In this document: positions 36,516 through 44,947 of the stretch, piece by piece | Numbering within the stretch: the first letter of the stretch is position 1 | How the letters are laid out: the number at the start of each line of letters is the position of its first letter | Assembly (NCBI GenBank): GCA_016722445.1 | Contig: JADKIZ010000002.1 | Location: 310,001-374,000, forward strand | DNA: 64,000 nucleotides | Source: Flavobacteriales bacterium | GTDB taxonomy: Bacteria > Bacteroidota > Bacteroidia > Flavobacteriales_D > Sanyastnellaceae | Reading direction: 5' to 3' | Translations under genes and position numbers: made by a program | Notes under the pieces: generated by a model | What the model saw: the letters and a program-made list of their open reading frames with translations, nothing else | What the model was told of the DNA's origin: nothing | The model's database searches: none

Positions 36516-37661
36516 ATGAATAGTACAAACCAATTACCTTCATATGCCAGAACAGCTTTCACACTAGTGTCATTGTATTTGGTGTTTTATTTTATTGTTG
36601 TACTGCAAGGAATTTTACTGCCCATCATTTATGCAATCATTGCTGGTATTGTAGTAAGTCCATTGATTGAATTTCTATTGAAAATCGGAGTAAAAAGAAT
36701 TCCAGCTGTTGTGATTACATTATTTCTTGTACTCATATTCTCGGTAGGCATGTTGATTCTCATAATAAAACAAGCCACAAACTTTAGCAGCATCATTCCA
36801 CAGATCATAGATAAAATATATGTTCTCCTGGAAAACACCATAGAAAAGACATCCCTGAAACTTCATATTGAAAAAACCTCAATAGAAAATTGGTTAGCAG
36901 AGCTAAGGCAAAATGCGATATCTAACAGTGGCTCTTCTATAGGCAGCACTTTTAGTTCAATATCGTATGTGCTCACTACACTCTTACTCACACCGGTATA
37001 TTTCTTCATGTTTCTGGTTTACAAACCACATCTCATTCAATCCATTCACAAAATATTTGGAGCGAGCAATGATGAAAACATCAGCGCAATCTTCAAAGAA
37101 ACACAAACGATTATAAGGCAATACATCGTTGGCATCTTCACAGAAATGGGAATTGTAGCGATACTAAATACCATTGGATTATTGATTTTGGGATTTGATT
37201 ATGCCATCCTTTTCGGCTTGATTGGTGGTATACTCAATATCATCCCATACATGGGAGCATTGATTGCCATGTGTATTTATGTAGCCATCGCTATCGCAAC
37301 CAAACCACCCATATTTGTGGTTTATGTCCTGTTGCTATATGGACTCATTCAATTTATAGACAACAATTTCCTTGTCCCAAAAATTGTCGGATCCAAAGTT
37401 CGTCTCAACGCACTGGCTTCATTCATTGCCGTAATTGTGGGTGCAGCTTTGTGTGGATTACAGGGCATGTTTCTTTCAATTCCTTTGCTTGCCATTGGCA
37501 AAGTAATATTAGACCGATTTGATTCCACCAGACATTATGGTTTCCTGCTTAGTGTGCCCGCATCTGCGTCTTACGATCACACTGTGCATCGTCAATACTT
37601 GAAAAATAAATTCGTCCGATTGATGAAGTTGCCATTCAAAACATTCCAATCCAGAGATTGA
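36516..37661 (+). CDS. AI-2E family transporter-like membrane protein
   Basis: 381 aa with about seven to eight membrane segments. The family blocks are IPAVVITLFLVLIFSVGMLI, LLTPVYFFMFLVYKP, FDYAILFGLIGGILNIIPYM (the conserved GLL/IPYxG region) and VPKIVGSKVRLNALASFIAV. The family exports or imports varied solutes, including Na+/H+ exchange in some members; a quorum-sensing role should not be assumed. It is the last gene of the ytxH module. Confidence 0.87.
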   Translation: MNSTNQLPSYARTAFTLVSLYLVFYFIVVLQGILLPIIYAIIAGIVVSPLIEFLLKIGVKRIPAVVITLFLVLIFSVGMLILIIKQATNFSSIIPQIIDKIYVLLENTIEKTSLKLHIEKTSIENWLAELRQNAISNSGSSIGSTFSSISYVLTTLLLTPVYFFMFLVYKPHLIQSIHKIFGASNDENISAIFKETQTIIRQYIVGIFTEMGIVAILNTIGLLILGFDYAILFGLIGGILNIIPYMGALIAMCIYVAIAIATKPPIFVVYVLLLYGLIQFIDNNFLVPKIVGSKVRLNALASFIAVIVGAALCGLQGMFLSIPLLAIGKVILDRFDSTRHYGFLLSVPASASYDHTVHRQYLKNKFVRLMKLPFKTFQSRD

Positions 37662-37870
37662 TGGCACCTGTCATTTAAATTGTATGCATTGTTTCATCTT
37701 ACATTATGAACCGATCATTCGAAACTCTGTTCAAAATCATTGGTTTTATCTATAGTTCATCGAAATCATAAGTCCACCAAAATATCGGATCATCTTTTTA
37801 GATATGACATCGCTTGTCACTATCTCATTTCTAGAATCACATTGGTCATTAGACTAATTGGGCAAGTTGT

Positions 37871-37905
37871 GAAAGGAGGCGCTTTCCATGAAATTGCCTC
37901 CTTTC
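37871..37905. repeat. 10-bp inverted repeat between the AI-2E gene and the 774-aa gene
   Basis: GAAAGGAGGC (37871-37880) pairs perfectly with GCCTCCTTTC (37896-37905) around a 15-nt loop. It lies between convergent genes but lacks a clear T-run on either strand. It may be an imperfect terminator. Nothing else was seen in 37662-37916. Confidence 0.5.
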
Positions 37906-37916
37906 AAAAACATCAT

Positions 37917-40241
37917 TTATTTCACACTGATTGATCCAAAGTTCATAGTGATTGCAAAAAAGTAACTACTACCATATTTTTCAGCAACACCAGCATTCAC
38001 ATTCCCATCACCTTTATAAAACGGTTTGACTTCATGTACGCTATTGTACAAAGCGCCATGATCTGCCGACCACTGGTATTTGCTCAACTCTCCATTCAAA
38101 GATCTCTGTTTGCCCCAGATACATCCCGCAGACAACGAGATTCTATATTCTCCCCTGGCGGCAAGTAACAGAGAGCCACCCAACATCAATTGAATATTCG
38201 ACTCACTGATGACTGTACCTGTTGTGAGTGCCAGATTTGCAGCCCGACCTGATCTGGTATATGCATGTATCAAAAAACCAGCATTGAATTTTCCGCTGTC
38301 ATGCGAACGAATGACCTGTCCCGTGCTATCAATCACATTCCCAGTATAAGAAGTAAGTATTGTTCCATCTGATGCCACTGAGTCTCTTGTCTCTCTGAAC
38401 CTTATTGTCTGTGAAACCAATTCATATTCCGGATTACTCAAACCAGAATAAATCAAGCCCGAACTAAAGTCAATTTTAAAACCAAGTTTCGTCCTATAGC
38501 TATTGTTGAATTCCGTTTTGCCGGTTTTGGACTGAAGTTCGATTCCGAGTGCATCTGCATTCGGTGTACTAACCTGACAAGTGTAAATTCTATATTTGTT
38601 TGTTCTGGAATTTATTTTCTCATATTCAGATTTTATTTGGCCAATGATGGTTTTATAATCGAGCAAATATTTTTTGGCCAATGGGCTATAAACCGCATTC
38701 CTCATGCGAATTTCAAGCTCACTTGGATCGGCAGACATCGCAACTCCCAACTGTTGTAGAAGAAAATCAGAGATGGTGTTCAAACAATGGTAAACCTCCA
38801 GCTCTATGACCTCGTGATTGCTGATACGCACATTGAGGTCCTGCATCATCATCAACACTGCTGATAATGCCATCTTCTGATTTGCCCGCTGCTGGGACAT
38901 CTCATTATTGATGTAAAGCGCAATTTGCTCTTCATATTCTTTAATCTTCTGTTTTAAATTCTTAATTTCCTCTTCCTTTTCAGTTTTCAAATCTTTCAGA
39001 TCAGTCTGGAGTTTTTGCAATTCTTCAAACAATGATGCAAAGACATCCTTTAGCGCTGCATTGGCACTCAGCGTGGCAATGGAATTCTTCGAAAGTGAAA
39101 GATCCGCAAAATCATTGTAATAACTTAACCGCTCTTTTAGACCTGGATTTTCTTCAAAGTACTCTAGAAACGTTTGCATTGAATCAGCACTCACCAATGG
39201 CATCGATATTTTCTGAACATCAGAATCTACCGAATCGGCTGTTTCAGATCCTGATTCTTCTGTGGGCTCAGCAACCTGGAACAATTCGCCCACTTGATCA
39301 GAGTAATCCATAAAATCCAACGTTTCGGAATTGATGAATTTGTAAAGACTATCGGTGTGTCCAATCACCCGCACTAAAACATCCTTATCTACAGATGGAG
39401 TGAACCGCTTCAATACCTTATAATACTCGAATTTTCCGTTGCTATCTTTCACCAGTTTAAGGTATGTCACCGGTTGTTTCGCACCCGGACGACGATCTAG
39501 TACGATCTCGTAAGCATGAGAAACGGCGTGTCCCCTTTTATCCGAATTGATCTGCTGACAAGGAAGATTATACCGATCATTAAAATTCGAATCCTCAGCA
39601 GGACAACAATCTTTATCAGAATTTTCAGCATCTATATTGTACAATTTACCGCAATCACAACGCTCCTTCATCTTAACTAAATCAATGAAAGTTTGCCATT
39701 TTGCCTGCTCAATGGGTATTACATTTTGTGCTGTTTCAAGCGAATCCCAATGACTCTTCGGTTTTTTTGTCTCTGGTTCTTTCATTGATTTGAAAGTAAT
39801 AAGAGGCTTATTATTTTTATCCAGTACAATTTCCTTTGGCACATCCAATAGTCTGTCATTGATTCCAATAAGTTTGTTTTGGTTGAATACCAGCTTCACT
39901 TTTCCATAGCGGATATCACTCAGGTGAATCTTCACAGCATTGCTGTCCGTCGATGCGAAACCGACAGTGAATGCTGCTGCAACCTGTTTACCCTTGATGT
40001 CAACTTTTGCCTTTTCATCATTAAAACGTAGGGAAACTCCTTGCGGGTTTTCGTCCGGAAAAACAACAACCATGGTATCTGGTAATGCGCTCAATTTAAT
40101 TTCCCCTTTGGAGACTTCAAGTTGAACAAAAACTGTTTTGTTCTTCAGATCAATATGCACTTGTTGCGCATGGATCCGGCCACAGAGGATCGCTTGAAGC
40201 ATGATGAAGATAAATACATGGCAACATCTAATTTGTTTCAT
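37917..40241 (-). CDS. Large exported protein of unknown function with coiled coil and barrel-like C-terminus
   Basis: 774 aa, no family recognised. Signal peptide CCHVFIFIMLQAILCGRIHA. Residues 30-160 are beta-rich. A Cys-rich patch follows (MKERCDCGKLYN, DKDCCPAED). A strong coiled coil lies at about 410-450 (LQKLQTDLKDLKTEKEEEIK). The C-terminal 250 residues alternate polar and hydrophobic (GFKIDFSSGLIYSG, KFNAGFLIHAYTRSGR, LMLGGSLLLAARGEYRISLS, YFFAITMNFGSISVK) like an outer-membrane barrel. The direct-repeat element at 40311-40345 is 70 bp upstream. It is monocistronic. Confidence 0.75.
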   Translation of the reverse strand: MKQIRCCHVFIFIMLQAILCGRIHAQQVHIDLKNKTVFVQLEVSKGEIKLSALPDTMVVVFPDENPQGVSLRFNDEKAKVDIKGKQVAAAFTVGFASTDSNAVKIHLSDIRYGKVKLVFNQNKLIGINDRLLDVPKEIVLDKNNKPLITFKSMKEPETKKPKSHWDSLETAQNVIPIEQAKWQTFIDLVKMKERCDCGKLYNIDAENSDKDCCPAEDSNFNDRYNLPCQQINSDKRGHAVSHAYEIVLDRRPGAKQPVTYLKLVKDSNGKFEYYKVLKRFTPSVDKDVLVRVIGHTDSLYKFINSETLDFMDYSDQVGELFQVAEPTEESGSETADSVDSDVQKISMPLVSADSMQTFLEYFEENPGLKERLSYYNDFADLSLSKNSIATLSANAALKDVFASLFEELQKLQTDLKDLKTEKEEEIKNLKQKIKEYEEQIALYINNEMSQQRANQKMALSAVLMMMQDLNVRISNHEVIELEVYHCLNTISDFLLQQLGVAMSADPSELEIRMRNAVYSPLAKKYLLDYKTIIGQIKSEYEKINSRTNKYRIYTCQVSTPNADALGIELQSKTGKTEFNNSYRTKLGFKIDFSSGLIYSGLSNPEYELVSQTIRFRETRDSVASDGTILTSYTGNVIDSTGQVIRSHDSGKFNAGFLIHAYTRSGRAANLALTTGTVISESNIQLMLGGSLLLAARGEYRISLSAGCIWGKQRSLNGELSKYQWSADHGALYNSVHEVKPFYKGDGNVNAGVAEKYGSSYFFAITMNFGSISVK

Positions 40242-40310
40242 TTTGATTGTGTATTTGGTTTAACTATACAGCAAAAGTGAAACCTTGACTTAAGGGCCAA
40301 AAACCGAAAT

Positions 40311-40345
40311 CAGAATACGGTCGAGTTGAATCAATATTCGGCAGA
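40311..40345 (+). promoter_or_regulatory. Direct-repeat element upstream of the 774-aa gene (site 2)
   Basis: Two units: CAGAATACGG (40311-40320) and ATATTCGGCAG (40335-40345). Their CGG cores are at 40318 and 40339, 21 bp apart. The element is 70-105 bp upstream of the start at 40241. The first decamer is identical to one in site 3 (43945-43954). Confidence 0.5.
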
Positions 40346-40433
40346 ACCAACAAGAATAGACGTATGGAAATACCAAAAACCAAGATGACTGAAGGGTAAA
40401 TTCCTTCGACTTGGAGGCTAAGATTTTAGGTTA

Positions 40434-41078
40434 TCATGCAGATTCTTTGGTTGACACCGCTACATAATATCCTAAAGCATAGAAACACATGGTGATCACG
40501 TTGAACAGACTGTTCCAAAACCAGAGATCCACGATGATGATTGTATCGAGCAAAGCCATAACCACAAATACACAAAAATTGTAGAAAAAAACTCCGATGA
40601 GTAACCACATATCCGATTTGGGAGATGGTGACCGTGTACTGGTTATTTTTATCAATGTCAGGGCTGCCAGAATAGATAGCACCATGTGATATGCCGTATC
40701 AAAGAACGCACTCATGGTTCTGTGTTCAAACCAGGATTCCTTCACAATCAGGTAAAAAAACAGCCATCCTAACAACAACAACACTGCCATGGTGTAAAAC
40801 CATTTCATGACGCCTTTTTCAGGATAAACAAGACCAATAAACAAACAAAGAAAAATGGCATCAACGCATGCATACAAATTCTGATTGGCAACAGCTACAT
40901 CATAAATTATTCTTGATTCACCAGAGAGTTGATATAGCATAGAAATGTTGTCAGTCAAAAAACCATACAACAGAAATAACCAAAAAAACAAATAATGACG
41001 GGAACGACGAATAGCAAAGCTCCCGATGATGATCGGGAGCAATGCTGAATAAGTTGAAAGAGTTTGGATGAAGGTCAT
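40434..41078 (-). CDS. Integral membrane protein of unknown function
   Basis: 214 aa with about seven predicted membrane helices (for example LLPIIIGSFAI, YLFFWLFLLYGFL, FYTMAVLLLLGWLFFYLIV, LLIGVFFYNFCVFVVMALL). The first part resembles seven-helix proteins often found near histidine kinases in Bacteroidota, but no catalytic motif is visible. It lies 20 bp after the Cys-rich lipoprotein gene, probably in the same operon. Confidence 0.65.
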   Translation of the reverse strand: MTFIQTLSTYSALLPIIIGSFAIRRSRHYLFFWLFLLYGFLTDNISMLYQLSGESRIIYDVAVANQNLYACVDAIFLCLFIGLVYPEKGVMKWFYTMAVLLLLGWLFFYLIVKESWFEHRTMSAFFDTAYHMVLSILAALTLIKITSTRSPSPKSDMWLLIGVFFYNFCVFVVMALLDTIIIVDLWFWNSLFNVITMCFYALGYYVAVSTKESA

Positions 41079-41098
41079 TACTCTTTATTCGTATGAAG

Positions 41099-41953
41099 TC
41101 ATTTCTTCTGTGGATCAATTGGAGGCCAGGATTTTTCAAGGCATTTGACTCCATTACCTTTAAGAATTTCACCTTTGTCATTGGTTGGAAAAAAAACCAT
41201 TCTCATATCTTCTGTCCTATTTTCCTTCTTTAAACCCAGCACAACCCAGTAACCGTATATTTCCGCTCCACCAGATACATCCTGTGTTAAGAACCTTTTA
41301 TAGTAATCCTTCTGAATAAAACCATAGCCATGTTCTGCATAACCTGTAGAATCAGAGTATGAGAGAATATAACTGAAATTATCCGGCAATAATTTTTTCA
41401 CTAAAACATTATCGAGTTTCGGCATTGAATTTTCGGGAATTACAAGTGATTTCAAGAATTCTTCAGGGGTTAATTCCGGTAATTCAATCTCTCTTCGTCT
41501 AGCAGCCGGAATATTAATGGCACTCCTATAAAATTTATCTTTGGCTAGTATCGGCCGATAACCATTAGGATCACCTGGACAAAGGACTTCCGATTTAAAA
41601 GAAAAATATAAATTGGGGCCAACTTTGGTTTCTTCAACAGCAGGAACGAACAATATACCTTCGTAACTGGCGCTGTCTTTCGTCAAGTTTAATGTTTCCC
41701 ATACAGTTGACGTCTTAAAAAATGCTGCCATACCATCTTTGATCGCATTTTTATTACAAAGTGGATCTTTCCATGCAGCTTCTACATATTTCAAGGCATC
41801 GGCATATGAAATCAAATTAACCGCACTCAATTCAGCGCAGGTAAACTTCAGTTCAGGGTCAAGTGGTGGACAATCTTCACATTTTTCACATTTTGGGCAA
41901 CAAGACTCAAAAAGAAAGAGTGTTGTCAGAAGAGGAATGAATAGTTTTTTCAT
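41099..41953 (-). CDS. Cys-rich lipoprotein of unknown function
   Basis: 284 aa. Lipoprotein signal KLFIPLLTTLFLFESC, acylation at Cys18, followed at once by CPKCEKCEDC, so Cys19, Cys22, Cys25 and Cys28 form a regular CxxC pattern right after the lipid anchor. The rest is soluble (NIPAARRREIELPELTPEEF, YGYWVVLGLKKENRTEDMRM). I know no family. The Cys cluster could bind metal, but in lipoproteins such repeats may only be a linker. It lies 24 bp after the desaturase gene. Confidence 0.65.
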   Translation of the reverse strand: MKKLFIPLLTTLFLFESCCPKCEKCEDCPPLDPELKFTCAELSAVNLISYADALKYVEAAWKDPLCNKNAIKDGMAAFFKTSTVWETLNLTKDSASYEGILFVPAVEETKVGPNLYFSFKSEVLCPGDPNGYRPILAKDKFYRSAINIPAARRREIELPELTPEEFLKSLVIPENSMPKLDNVLVKKLLPDNFSYILSYSDSTGYAEHGYGFIQKDYYKRFLTQDVSGGAEIYGYWVVLGLKKENRTEDMRMVFFPTNDKGEILKGNGVKCLEKSWPPIDPQKK

Positions 41954-41977
41954 AGTTGAAAATTTAGTACAATTAGT

Positions 41978-42985
41978 TTATGTTAATGGATCTTCTTCGA
42001 ATACTTCGTGGCTATATGCCTCGTTTACCGCACGCCAGAAAGGAAGACGTTGGTAACGATCAGGAAAGTGTTCCTGAATTTTTTTGCTGATTTCCGGGTA
42101 ATAATCAAAATTAATTCCGGGGAAAACATGATGTTCTACATGATATGAATGCCAATCAATGAGTCTATCTAAAAATACAGGTACAATGACAGAAGTTGAT
42201 GTCAGCAACGGATCTGCAGTGTCTTTGAAATTCGGATTACGCAGATGTTGTGTGATGATGAAAATGATCAAGCCTGTGCTGTAAATAAACCATGACACCA
42301 GTGATACAATCAAATATAATTTCCAACCTAGGATAGCCAGAATCAAAGTTTGAATGCCCAGAACAAACAAAAATTCAAAGAAAATTTTTCGCTGCTCTGC
42401 TTTGGTATAGTCTGGACGAAAGGTGACAATCGCTGGTTTCTTTCCTTCTGGAAAAAATACGGACACAAGATGTTTGCTGGTGTAAAAGATCATAGCGAAT
42501 CCGACCGTGAAGGAAAAGCGTAAGGTTTTATTGGGGTAAATAAAAACATTGTATACCGAATTCCAAAAGTTTTTTTCCGATTTAAATGTTCTCCGATCTG
42601 GATCATCATAGTTGTTCATGCTTTTGTGGTGATTCAAGTTGTGTATTTTCTCCCACATCGTTGGCGGCATGCCGCTAAACGACCAAAAAAACAACTCTGC
42701 CCAATATCTGTATGGCTGTTTCCTAACGATGGTGCCATGTGTCAATTCATGACAATACAGAAACAAACACGCATAGGAAACCCCAATCAATAACGAGAGA
42801 CCAACAATTACCCACCACATTGGAAAGATCCTGATGACATTTAACCAGATGAATACAAGAATCACATGAATACTCATTGGTATGAGTTTGTAGTTGGCAG
42901 GTCTGAGGGCTTCCCTCGGGATAAACTTCTTCAATCTTGAAGTATAATATCCCATGCTTTCTGGTTGAAGTATTGGCTGTGTCAT
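41978..42985 (-). CDS. Membrane fatty-acid desaturase
   Basis: 335-aa di-iron membrane desaturase. The three His boxes are visible: HELTH (79-83), HNLNHH (115-120) and HVEHH (282-286), with two hydrophobic hairpins around 40-76 and 155-245. Oxygen-dependent introduction of a double bond in acyl chains is the family reaction. Its start overlaps the methyltransferase stop by 4 bp. With a LytS/LytTR pair upstream, it is a candidate target of membrane-state control. Regiospecificity unknown. Confidence 0.92.
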   Translation of the reverse strand: MTQPILQPESMGYYTSRLKKFIPREALRPANYKLIPMSIHVILVFIWLNVIRIFPMWWVIVGLSLLIGVSYACLFLYCHELTHGTIVRKQPYRYWAELFFWSFSGMPPTMWEKIHNLNHHKSMNNYDDPDRRTFKSEKNFWNSVYNVFIYPNKTLRFSFTVGFAMIFYTSKHLVSVFFPEGKKPAIVTFRPDYTKAEQRKIFFEFLFVLGIQTLILAILGWKLYLIVSLVSWFIYSTGLIIFIITQHLRNPNFKDTADPLLTSTSVIVPVFLDRLIDWHSYHVEHHVFPGINFDYYPEISKKIQEHFPDRYQRLPFWRAVNEAYSHEVFEEDPLT

Positions 42986-43884
42986 TGCTTTATACTTAGA
43001 AAAAGATTAACCTCTGTTGGTTCGTGCATGATACGGATATGTTCCTTTTTGTATCCAGCATCCTTAGCGAGTAATCGAAGTTTACCCGCACTCCGGTAAT
43101 TGAGATACCACTCTCCGATCAACTCCATGTAACCACCCGTGGGATTGGCGTCAGAAAAATTACCAATGATGACATGCTTTTGATTTTTAAAACGAGCCAG
43201 AATCTTGGTGAATGTGTTGTCATCAAAATAATCAAACAATCCCGCAGACCAAACGAGATCATATTGCTCAGTGGGAACAAAACGAAAAATGTTTTGCTGA
43301 ATAAAAGTGACTTGAGAAACATAGTCTCCTAGGATATTTTTTGCGTATGCAATGGCATTGGGATCAAGTTCGACGCATGTAAAATGAAAGCGCAGATCAT
43401 TCGTTTCATCAAAAAATTCAAGAATATCGCGACATGGTCCACTGGCTAGATTCAGAACATGAATCCGCTCATTTTGATTTTCTTTGGAAATTTCCAGGAG
43501 CAGTTCCTTGAAGAATGTTTTCCTGTTACGCACAGCTTGAGGTGCTACCTGGGAATGAAAATACTTGTCCCATGTCCGAAACTCTGGATGATCACTATGC
43601 CAATTGGTGTAAATTTTATCAATGATCTCATAGTCGCCTGCATATCCGTGCTTTTTCACAAATGCAAGCCCCTGCATGATCATATCAGAACCAATGGCCG
43701 GAAATTGTTTTCTCATTTCCTGAATTTCCTCCTTGTATTCCTGTTGAGGATTCAGATGATGCAGCGTAGAAATAATTTCACTGTATCTTGAAAATTCATG
43801 TTCCGGTAATTCGCCCTTCATCAAAAGCATTTTGAGATCTTTAAGCAATGTGCCTGTTGAGGTGTTTTGTAGTTCTTGTGTCAT
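42982..43884 (-). CDS. SAM-dependent methyltransferase coupled to the desaturase
   Basis: About 300 aa from the ATG at 43884 (the frame extends to a TTG at 43908). Motif I is HVLNLASGPCRDILEFF, followed by FTCVELDPNAIAYAKNIL (acidic residue for SAM ribose), and YDLVWSAGLFDYFDD as motif III region. The family is class I small-molecule methyltransferase. Because it overlaps the desaturase by 4 bp, a lipid substrate is a reasonable guess, for example an unsaturated acyl chain or a headgroup, but nothing in the sequence proves it. Confidence 0.85.
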   Translation of the reverse strand: MTQELQNTSTGTLLKDLKMLLMKGELPEHEFSRYSEIISTLHHLNPQQEYKEEIQEMRKQFPAIGSDMIMQGLAFVKKHGYAGDYEIIDKIYTNWHSDHPEFRTWDKYFHSQVAPQAVRNRKTFFKELLLEISKENQNERIHVLNLASGPCRDILEFFDETNDLRFHFTCVELDPNAIAYAKNILGDYVSQVTFIQQNIFRFVPTEQYDLVWSAGLFDYFDDNTFTKILARFKNQKHVIIGNFSDANPTGGYMELIGEWYLNYRSAGKLRLLAKDAGYKKEHIRIMHEPTEVNLFLSIKQ

Positions 43885-43944
43885 CGTTCTATTGATTTGA
43901 TGGCACAAAGAATCTACAGTTTAATAGCACAAAACAGCGCCAAC

Positions 43945-44000
43945 CAGAATACGGGGAATTTGATCAGTAATCGGCAAACAAGAATCAGAATTCGGTAGTT
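43945..44000 (+). promoter_or_regulatory. Direct-repeat element upstream of the methyltransferase/desaturase operon (site 3)
   Basis: Three units: CAGAATACGG (43945-43954), TAATCGGCAA (43968-43977) and CAGAATTCGGTAGTT (43986-44000). CGG cores are at 43952, 43972 and 43993, so the spacing is 20 and 21 bp. It lies 60-115 bp upstream of the start at 43884, between that operon and the LytTR regulator. No gene or clear terminator was seen in 43909-44194 otherwise. Confidence 0.55.
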
Positions 44001-44194
44001 GTAGGATGAGCACACCATCGTGACCAAAACATGACGTCATTCAAAAACTCAACAATGAATATGCTGGAATAAGTGAATGGTCAATGCGTTTGGAAATATC
44101 ACATGAATAGTGACTCCGGATAATGCTTACGCCGGGATATAAAAAAATGGATAAATGAAGTCTCCCCGAAATATTCCTATGCATTCAATATTTG

Positions 44195-44947
44195 TTATAA
44201 TCTTTTCAGCGCATCGAGAAATTCCTCTTTCTTGCGGCGCGATACTTCGATGTGAGATGCATCTTCCATTTCCACCGTGCCACCTTCGCCTCTTGTAAAC
44301 TTTTTGACCAGGGAAAGATTAATCATATGAGATTGATGAATTCGTACAAATCCAGAATCGGTCAGCATTTCCTCACATTCCTTCATTGTTCTCGATACCA
44401 CAATCTGATTTTTATCTTTCATGAAAAAAGTAGTATAGGTGTTTTGCGATTCAAGCCTGATCACATCTTGAAACCTCACAAAAAGATAACCACTTGAAGT
44501 AGGTAAAGCAATCTTCGCATCACCACGATTTTTATAGTTAGCCAAAAGAATATCCAATCGGGGTTGTTGTTCGGATAACTGCTTTTGAAGAAAACGGTTA
44601 ACAGCCTCGGAAAGATCGCTTTCAGGATAAGGTTTGAGCAAAAAATCAATTGCAGCCACACGAAATGCCCTTGTCGCATAACCAGCATGAGATGTGGTAA
44701 ATACTACATCAAACTGAATGCTTTTGAGCGAGTCAAGAAATTCGAATCCATTCATTCCAGGCATTTCCACATCTAGAAATACCAGTTGCGGAGAATGTCG
44801 GGCCACTGCGATGGTCGCTTCATCGGCGGAGGCACAAAGTGCAACCACTTTCAGTTGGGGAAAATGCGATGACAACCTGGACGACAATTGTTCTCTTTGT
44901 GCAACTTCATCGTCTACAATGATTACTTCTACTTTTGCTTCCATCAA
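44195..44947 (-). CDS. LytTR-family response regulator
   Basis: 250 aa. Receiver domain (about 6-120) with the acidic pocket VIIVDDE and phospho-acceptor Asp59 in LVFLDVEMPGMNGFE; Lys in FLLKPYPES. The C-terminal LytTR DNA-binding domain (about 145-250) has RLESQNTYTTFFM, VRIHQSHMINLSLVKKFTRG and IEVSRRKKEEFLDAL. Overlaps the kinase gene by 4 bp. LytTR proteins bind two imperfect direct repeats about one or two turns apart, and such repeats lie next to it at 43945-44000. Confidence 0.95.
   Translation of the reverse strand: MMEAKVEVIIVDDEVAQREQLSSRLSSHFPQLKVVALCASADEATIAVARHSPQLVFLDVEMPGMNGFEFLDSLKSIQFDVVFTTSHAGYATRAFRVAAIDFLLKPYPESDLSEAVNRFLQKQLSEQQPRLDILLANYKNRGDAKIALPTSSGYLFVRFQDVIRLESQNTYTTFFMKDKNQIVVSRTMKECEEMLTDSGFVRIHQSHMINLSLVKKFTRGEGGTVEMEDASHIEVSRRKKEEFLDALKRL

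Noticed and set aside
36516..37661. AI-2 quorum-sensing exporter as function of the AI-2E-family gene
   Set aside because: The family name is historical; members transport different solutes and no luxS or lsr-like gene is in the window.
37783..37792. ATATCGGATC as another repeat-element unit
   Set aside because: No partner at 21 bp and it lies between convergent genes, away from a promoter.
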